Positions 40,313 through 42,968 of a stretch of DNA of 42,968 nt are shown piece by piece (positions within the stretch are counted from its first letter, which is position 1; every line of letters starts with the position of its first letter). The notes beneath the pieces were generated by a model. The model did no database searches and was not told the DNA's origin. It was given only the letters and a program-made list of their open reading frames with translations. Location: contig JAFNAG010000003.1 in assembly GCA_017860135.1 (NCBI GenBank), positions 1 through 42,968 of the forward strand, given 5' to 3'. Both the position numbers and the translations under genes were made by a program. This stretch comes from Acidobacteriota bacterium. Its GTDB lineage: Bacteria > Acidobacteriota > UBA6911.

Positions 40313-40488
40313 TGGACAGCCTCTATCCCTCAAAGGACGCAAATGCAAAGGAAATATAACACCATACTGCCGGGATTGCCCTGCCCGCGCAAACCAGGCT
40401 ACGATTCAGACCGTGGCGCGCCCCGGGATTCCCTGCACTGCCCTCCGGGGCTGGCGACTTTTGAATCGCAGAGTATCGGGGAGCCGGA

Positions 40489-41214
40489 CTACCTCAGCCG
40501 CCGGAAGCCCTGCTGCCGGAAAAACCCCACGAGATCCGGCATTTCCGGCGGTACCTTCATGAAAAACGCTTCGCCTTTCGCCCTTCCGATCAGGGTGCCA
40601 TAGTAGCTGACAACCGCGTCCACACCGTACAGGAAGTCCGGCTGGCTGAGGTATGTGTCCGGCTTTTTCTTTGGGTCATATAGCTGTGACTGATGGGCGC
40701 GAATCGCCATTTCACGCTGTCCGACGTGGGCCGACACGTCGACGATGAACGTGGGCAGGACATGAGGGGGAAGCATGTAATACAACAGCGCCTTGGGACG
40801 GAAGCGCTCCTGGCCGGTCCTGATCTTCGCCAGCCCCGCATGGTGGGCTGCGTCGGCAACCAGGCGCCCGGCATTCGCATGATCCGGGTGAGGGTCATCC
40901 CAGTGCGGGGCCATTACGATCATCGGGCGATGTTCGCGGAGCGCTCGGATCACCGCAAGACGAGTTTTCGGAGTAATGAGCACATCGCCGTCCGGGAGAC
41001 CCAGATTTCCCCGGACCGTCAGGCCCAGGATCCTGGCCGCTTTCCCCGCCTCGCGGGCGCGGACGGAAGGAGTGCCGCGCGTTCCCAGCTCGCCGCGGGT
41101 CAAGTCGACGACGCCGACGGCATATCCCAGCGCTGCCATCCTGGCCAGTGTTCCCCCCACGTGCAACTCCACATCATCCGGGTGGGCTCCCACAGCAAGA
41201 ATATCCAGTTCCAT
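40489..41214 (-). CDS. bshB1: bacillithiol biosynthesis N-acetylglucosaminyl-malate deacetylase
   Basis: A 241-residue LmbE/PIG-L family zinc deacetylase of the BshB1 group. It removes acetate from GlcNAc-malate in the second step of bacillithiol synthesis. Motifs are AVGAHPDDVELHVGGTLA (metal-binding His-Pro-Asp-Asp), VVDLTRGELGTRGTPSVRA, NLGLPDGDV, APHWDDPHPDHANA (second metal motif) and the C-terminal AIRAHQSQLY with FLYGVDAVVSYYG. It directly follows bshC (3-bp gap), which makes the bacillithiol assignment much more likely than a generic deacetylase. bshA is not in the window. Confidence 0.92.
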   Translation of the reverse strand: MELDILAVGAHPDDVELHVGGTLARMAALGYAVGVVDLTRGELGTRGTPSVRAREAGKAARILGLTVRGNLGLPDGDVLITPKTRLAVIRALREHRPMIVMAPHWDDPHPDHANAGRLVADAAHHAGLAKIRTGQERFRPKALLYYMLPPHVLPTFIVDVSAHVGQREMAIRAHQSQLYDPKKKPDTYLSQPDFLYGVDAVVSYYGTLIGRAKGEAFFMKVPPEMPDLVGFFRQQGFRRLR

Positions 41215-41217
41215 AGG

Positions 41218-42672
41218 CTAGTCCAATGAGAGAACCTGATGCTCGAACTTCCAGGGGTCGATGGATTCGTATACCAACTCCGGCACTTTCCCGGGATGGC
41301 GGATCATGAGAGCAAAGCCTGGAAAGTACTGCTCCTGGAGCTGGCGGCCCGGCGCGAGAAAGCTGCAGAGTCGCGATACCTGGCGGTCGACCGCCTCTGA
41401 ACGGCGCTGCAGCACTCTCAGGTAACGATCCTTCAGCTTCGCGACCTGATAGGCCATGCGCGCTCCGGCTCTTTCGGTCCTCGACCTGAGGCGCGCGCCG
41501 GAGGGGACGAGCTCCATCAGCCGGGAAGTGCTCCTTCGGACCTCGTCCGCCAGCATATCCAGGCTACCCAAAGTATGCCGCACCAATTCCTGTGGCACCA
41601 GCCTGTCCTTGAGTTCGTGGGGTCCGGCGAACAGTTCCCGCCAGTGCAGTCCATACCTGGCCAGGACTCTGCGGCTGCGGAGGTCGACCAACGAAACGCT
41701 CGCGCGCGGCCATGCGCACGGCGCGATTCTCCCAAGGCTCTCGAACAGGGCTTGATCACAGGCCGCTTCGTGCACATTGCCTTCTCCCAGCACCTCCACC
41801 GCTACCGGCAACATAAGGGAAACAGGCAGGTCCCCCCGATAGGTCGGGGCGCCCTGTCCCGGACCCGTGTCACTCCGCGCGGGAAGATATCCTGCTGCAG
41901 CCAGCCGCGCCGCCTGTGAAGAACAGACCGGCCCCATCGCATTCTCCGGGACTCCGGCCGGCACCAACAGGGAACCGTTCTCCGGGGGATTGAAGAAGAT
42001 CAGGCCGAGGGATGCGAGCGTACGGGACAGGAAGCTCCCGAAGGCAACGGTCAGATCCGAGCCTTGGGAAAAGGCGCTCGCGAGATCTGCCAGAACGTGC
42101 GAATCACCCGCAGAAATTCCCAATGTGTGAGCCAGTTGTTCGTGGAGGGCTCCGACGTACCCGGGGATTGTCGATTCCGGGCCGGAGAAACCGCCCAAAG
42201 AAAACTCCTTGTTGCCTTCCCTGGAAAAAACGCGCGCCGTGAGGCCCTCCTGTGCGCGATCCATCACAATCCCGACCACCGGCACCGCTGGGATTCCACG
42301 CTTGCCGAGCCACCCGGCCATCCGGGCTGCGGTCATCGCCTGCAACCAGTCCGCGAGCGATCCTCCAAGCAATCGAGGGCGCAGCACTGCCAGAACGATG
42401 ACGGCATTGGTGGATTGCAGCCTTTGGATGTTGGCGAAAGCAGTCTCGTCGCTCGAGAACCTGCGTGCCTGCTCCCGGAGCAGATCGCAGATCGCCGTGC
42501 GGGGCCAGGGTTCAGCCTGCAAGCGGGCGGCCTGCGCCAGGAGGTTGTCCCGATCCGGCATGTTCGGGAAAAACTGCCGCGCGGACGGATTGCCTTCGAC
42601 AAGGTCAATGAACAGCCGTGGAAACCCAGGCAGGTCGCGAAATCTCACGGTTTCGGATATGGAGCGTGTCAA
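41218..42672 (-). CDS. bshC: bacillithiol biosynthesis cysteine-adding enzyme BshC, divergent
   Basis: A 484-residue protein. The N-terminus (RDLPGFPRLFIDLVEGNPSA with PDRDNLLAQAARL) and the C-terminus (LQEQYFPGFALMI and DPWKFEHQVLSLD) match BshC, which adds cysteine to GlcN-malate in the last step. A long coiled coil precedes the C-terminus (about 375-425). In the middle, the segment GIPAVPVVGIVMDRAQEG stands where typical BshC has an acidic EDHDFEE-like motif, so it is a divergent member and activity needs testing. A TTG start with GGAG 6 nt upstream is used. The pairing with bshB1 supports the function. Confidence 0.85.
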   Translation of the reverse strand: MTRSISETVRFRDLPGFPRLFIDLVEGNPSARQFFPNMPDRDNLLAQAARLQAEPWPRTAICDLLREQARRFSSDETAFANIQRLQSTNAVIVLAVLRPRLLGGSLADWLQAMTAARMAGWLGKRGIPAVPVVGIVMDRAQEGLTARVFSREGNKEFSLGGFSGPESTIPGYVGALHEQLAHTLGISAGDSHVLADLASAFSQGSDLTVAFGSFLSRTLASLGLIFFNPPENGSLLVPAGVPENAMGPVCSSQAARLAAAGYLPARSDTGPGQGAPTYRGDLPVSLMLPVAVEVLGEGNVHEAACDQALFESLGRIAPCAWPRASVSLVDLRSRRVLARYGLHWRELFAGPHELKDRLVPQELVRHTLGSLDMLADEVRRSTSRLMELVPSGARLRSRTERAGARMAYQVAKLKDRYLRVLQRRSEAVDRQVSRLCSFLAPGRQLQEQYFPGFALMIRHPGKVPELVYESIDPWKFEHQVLSLD

Positions 42673-42683
42673 CTTGGACTCCG

Positions 42684-42704
42684 CAGACTTCAGACTTCAG
42701 ACCT
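42684..42704. repeat. heptamer run, CAGACTT type
   Basis: CAGACTT, CAGACTT, CAGACCT in exact 7-bp phase, 12 nt upstream of the bshC start codon and overlapping its likely leader. No inverted partner is seen nearby. Confidence 0.75.
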
Positions 42705-42716
42705 CGGATGAACCAG

Positions 42717-42835
42717 GTCGGGATCGGAATCGGTATCGCCCGCGAAATCCGATCAGAACTAAAAGCCTCTGCGCTGATGTCGGCTGCGACATGATCGATA
42801 TCGATCCCGATGGCGATTGCGAACCCGATACCGAC
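42717..42835. repeat. inverted clusters of a degenerate ATCG hexamer
   Basis: The left arm (42717-42754) reads as 6-bp units GGATCG, GAATCG, GTATCG and so on. The right arm (42793-42835) carries the reverse-complement series (TATCGATCCCGATGGCGAT, GATACCGAC). It is the same family as 14967-15111. Confidence 0.65.
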
Positions 42836-42968
42836 GGCAGCGAGGTTTGCCCCGCTTTGCGCTGGCTGTTGCCCACACGTGACACTGTGGGAGTGCACTG
42901 CCTGCCGGGTCCCTGTGAAACCCTGATGAGGCGCAGAGGGACGGCAGTCAGCAGCCACCCACGATCTG

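Larger units (their letters stand above)
42673..42968. other. repeat-rich region upstream of bshC
   Basis: No supported gene to the window end. It holds a heptamer run (42684-42704) and an inverted ATCG hexamer cluster (42717-42835). Confidence 0.6.

Noticed and set aside
42605-42958. Minus-strand frame with IGIDID and IPIPIP strings
   Set aside because: The strings are conceptual translation of the ATCG hexamer repeat; there is no start signal and it overlaps bshC.

Overview
The window is a high-GC bacterial chromosome segment made almost entirely of core housekeeping genes. The gene content suggests an Acidobacteriota-like Gram-negative: TonB/ExbB/ExbD with Pro- and Gly-Val-rich linkers, tgt-yajC-secD-secF, a thrS-infC-rpmI-rplT-pheS-pheT-zapB-zapA cluster, a bacillithiol gene pair, and intergenic hexamer and heptamer repeats. 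This assignment is inference; no 16S gene is present.

Layout. 1-1.1 kb: the 3' part of an SDR / enoyl-ACP-reductase-like gene and rpmB. 1.1-3.8 kb (minus): ridA and the bifunctional (p)ppGpp enzyme rel. 3.9-7.3 kb (minus): a five-gene unit tonB-exbB-exbD-exbD-TPR lipoprotein with its own promoter. 7.4-11.9 kb (minus): tgt-yajC-secD-secF. 11.9-15.2 kb: a MITE-like element, a geranylgeranyl-reductase-type flavoprotein and a convergent beta-propeller gene. 15.2-18.2 kb: uvrA with a clear sigma70-type promoter. 18.5-18.7 kb: 6S RNA (ssrS) with a near-consensus promoter, then ymdB. 19.9-26.9 kb (minus): thrS-infC-rpmI-rplT, a strong intrinsic terminator, then pheS-pheT-zapB-like-zapA. 27.1-28.5 kb (minus): tRNA-Val(GAC) and an S41 peptidase homologue that lacks both catalytic residues. 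28.8-35.5 kb (plus): ruvX-mltG, then a four-gene unit of a secreted protein, a two-TM protein and a heterodimeric ABC exporter. 35.6-42.7 kb (minus): a polyprenyl-phosphate sugar transferase, a secreted matrixin-like metalloprotease with a translationally coupled secreted partner, and the bacillithiol genes bshB1-bshC.

Themes. Translation and stress: infC very probably starts at AUC, while PheT and ThrS both lack an accessory N-terminal domain (EMAP/OB and TGS). Envelope: Sec accessory proteins, a TonB motor, MltG, an ABC exporter, a sugar transferase and a secreted protease. Non-coding: 6S RNA, several sigma70-like promoters, convergent-gene hairpins, a 240-bp MITE with 30-bp TIRs and a TAA duplication, four loci of 7-bp-periodic repeats (three of them paired as inverted arms), and two inverted clusters of an ATCG-type hexamer.

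I found no CRISPR array, prophage, transposase or obvious new defence system. The most unusual items are the S41 pseudoprotease, the AUC-start infC, the MITE and repeat architecture, and the two trimmed synthetases.
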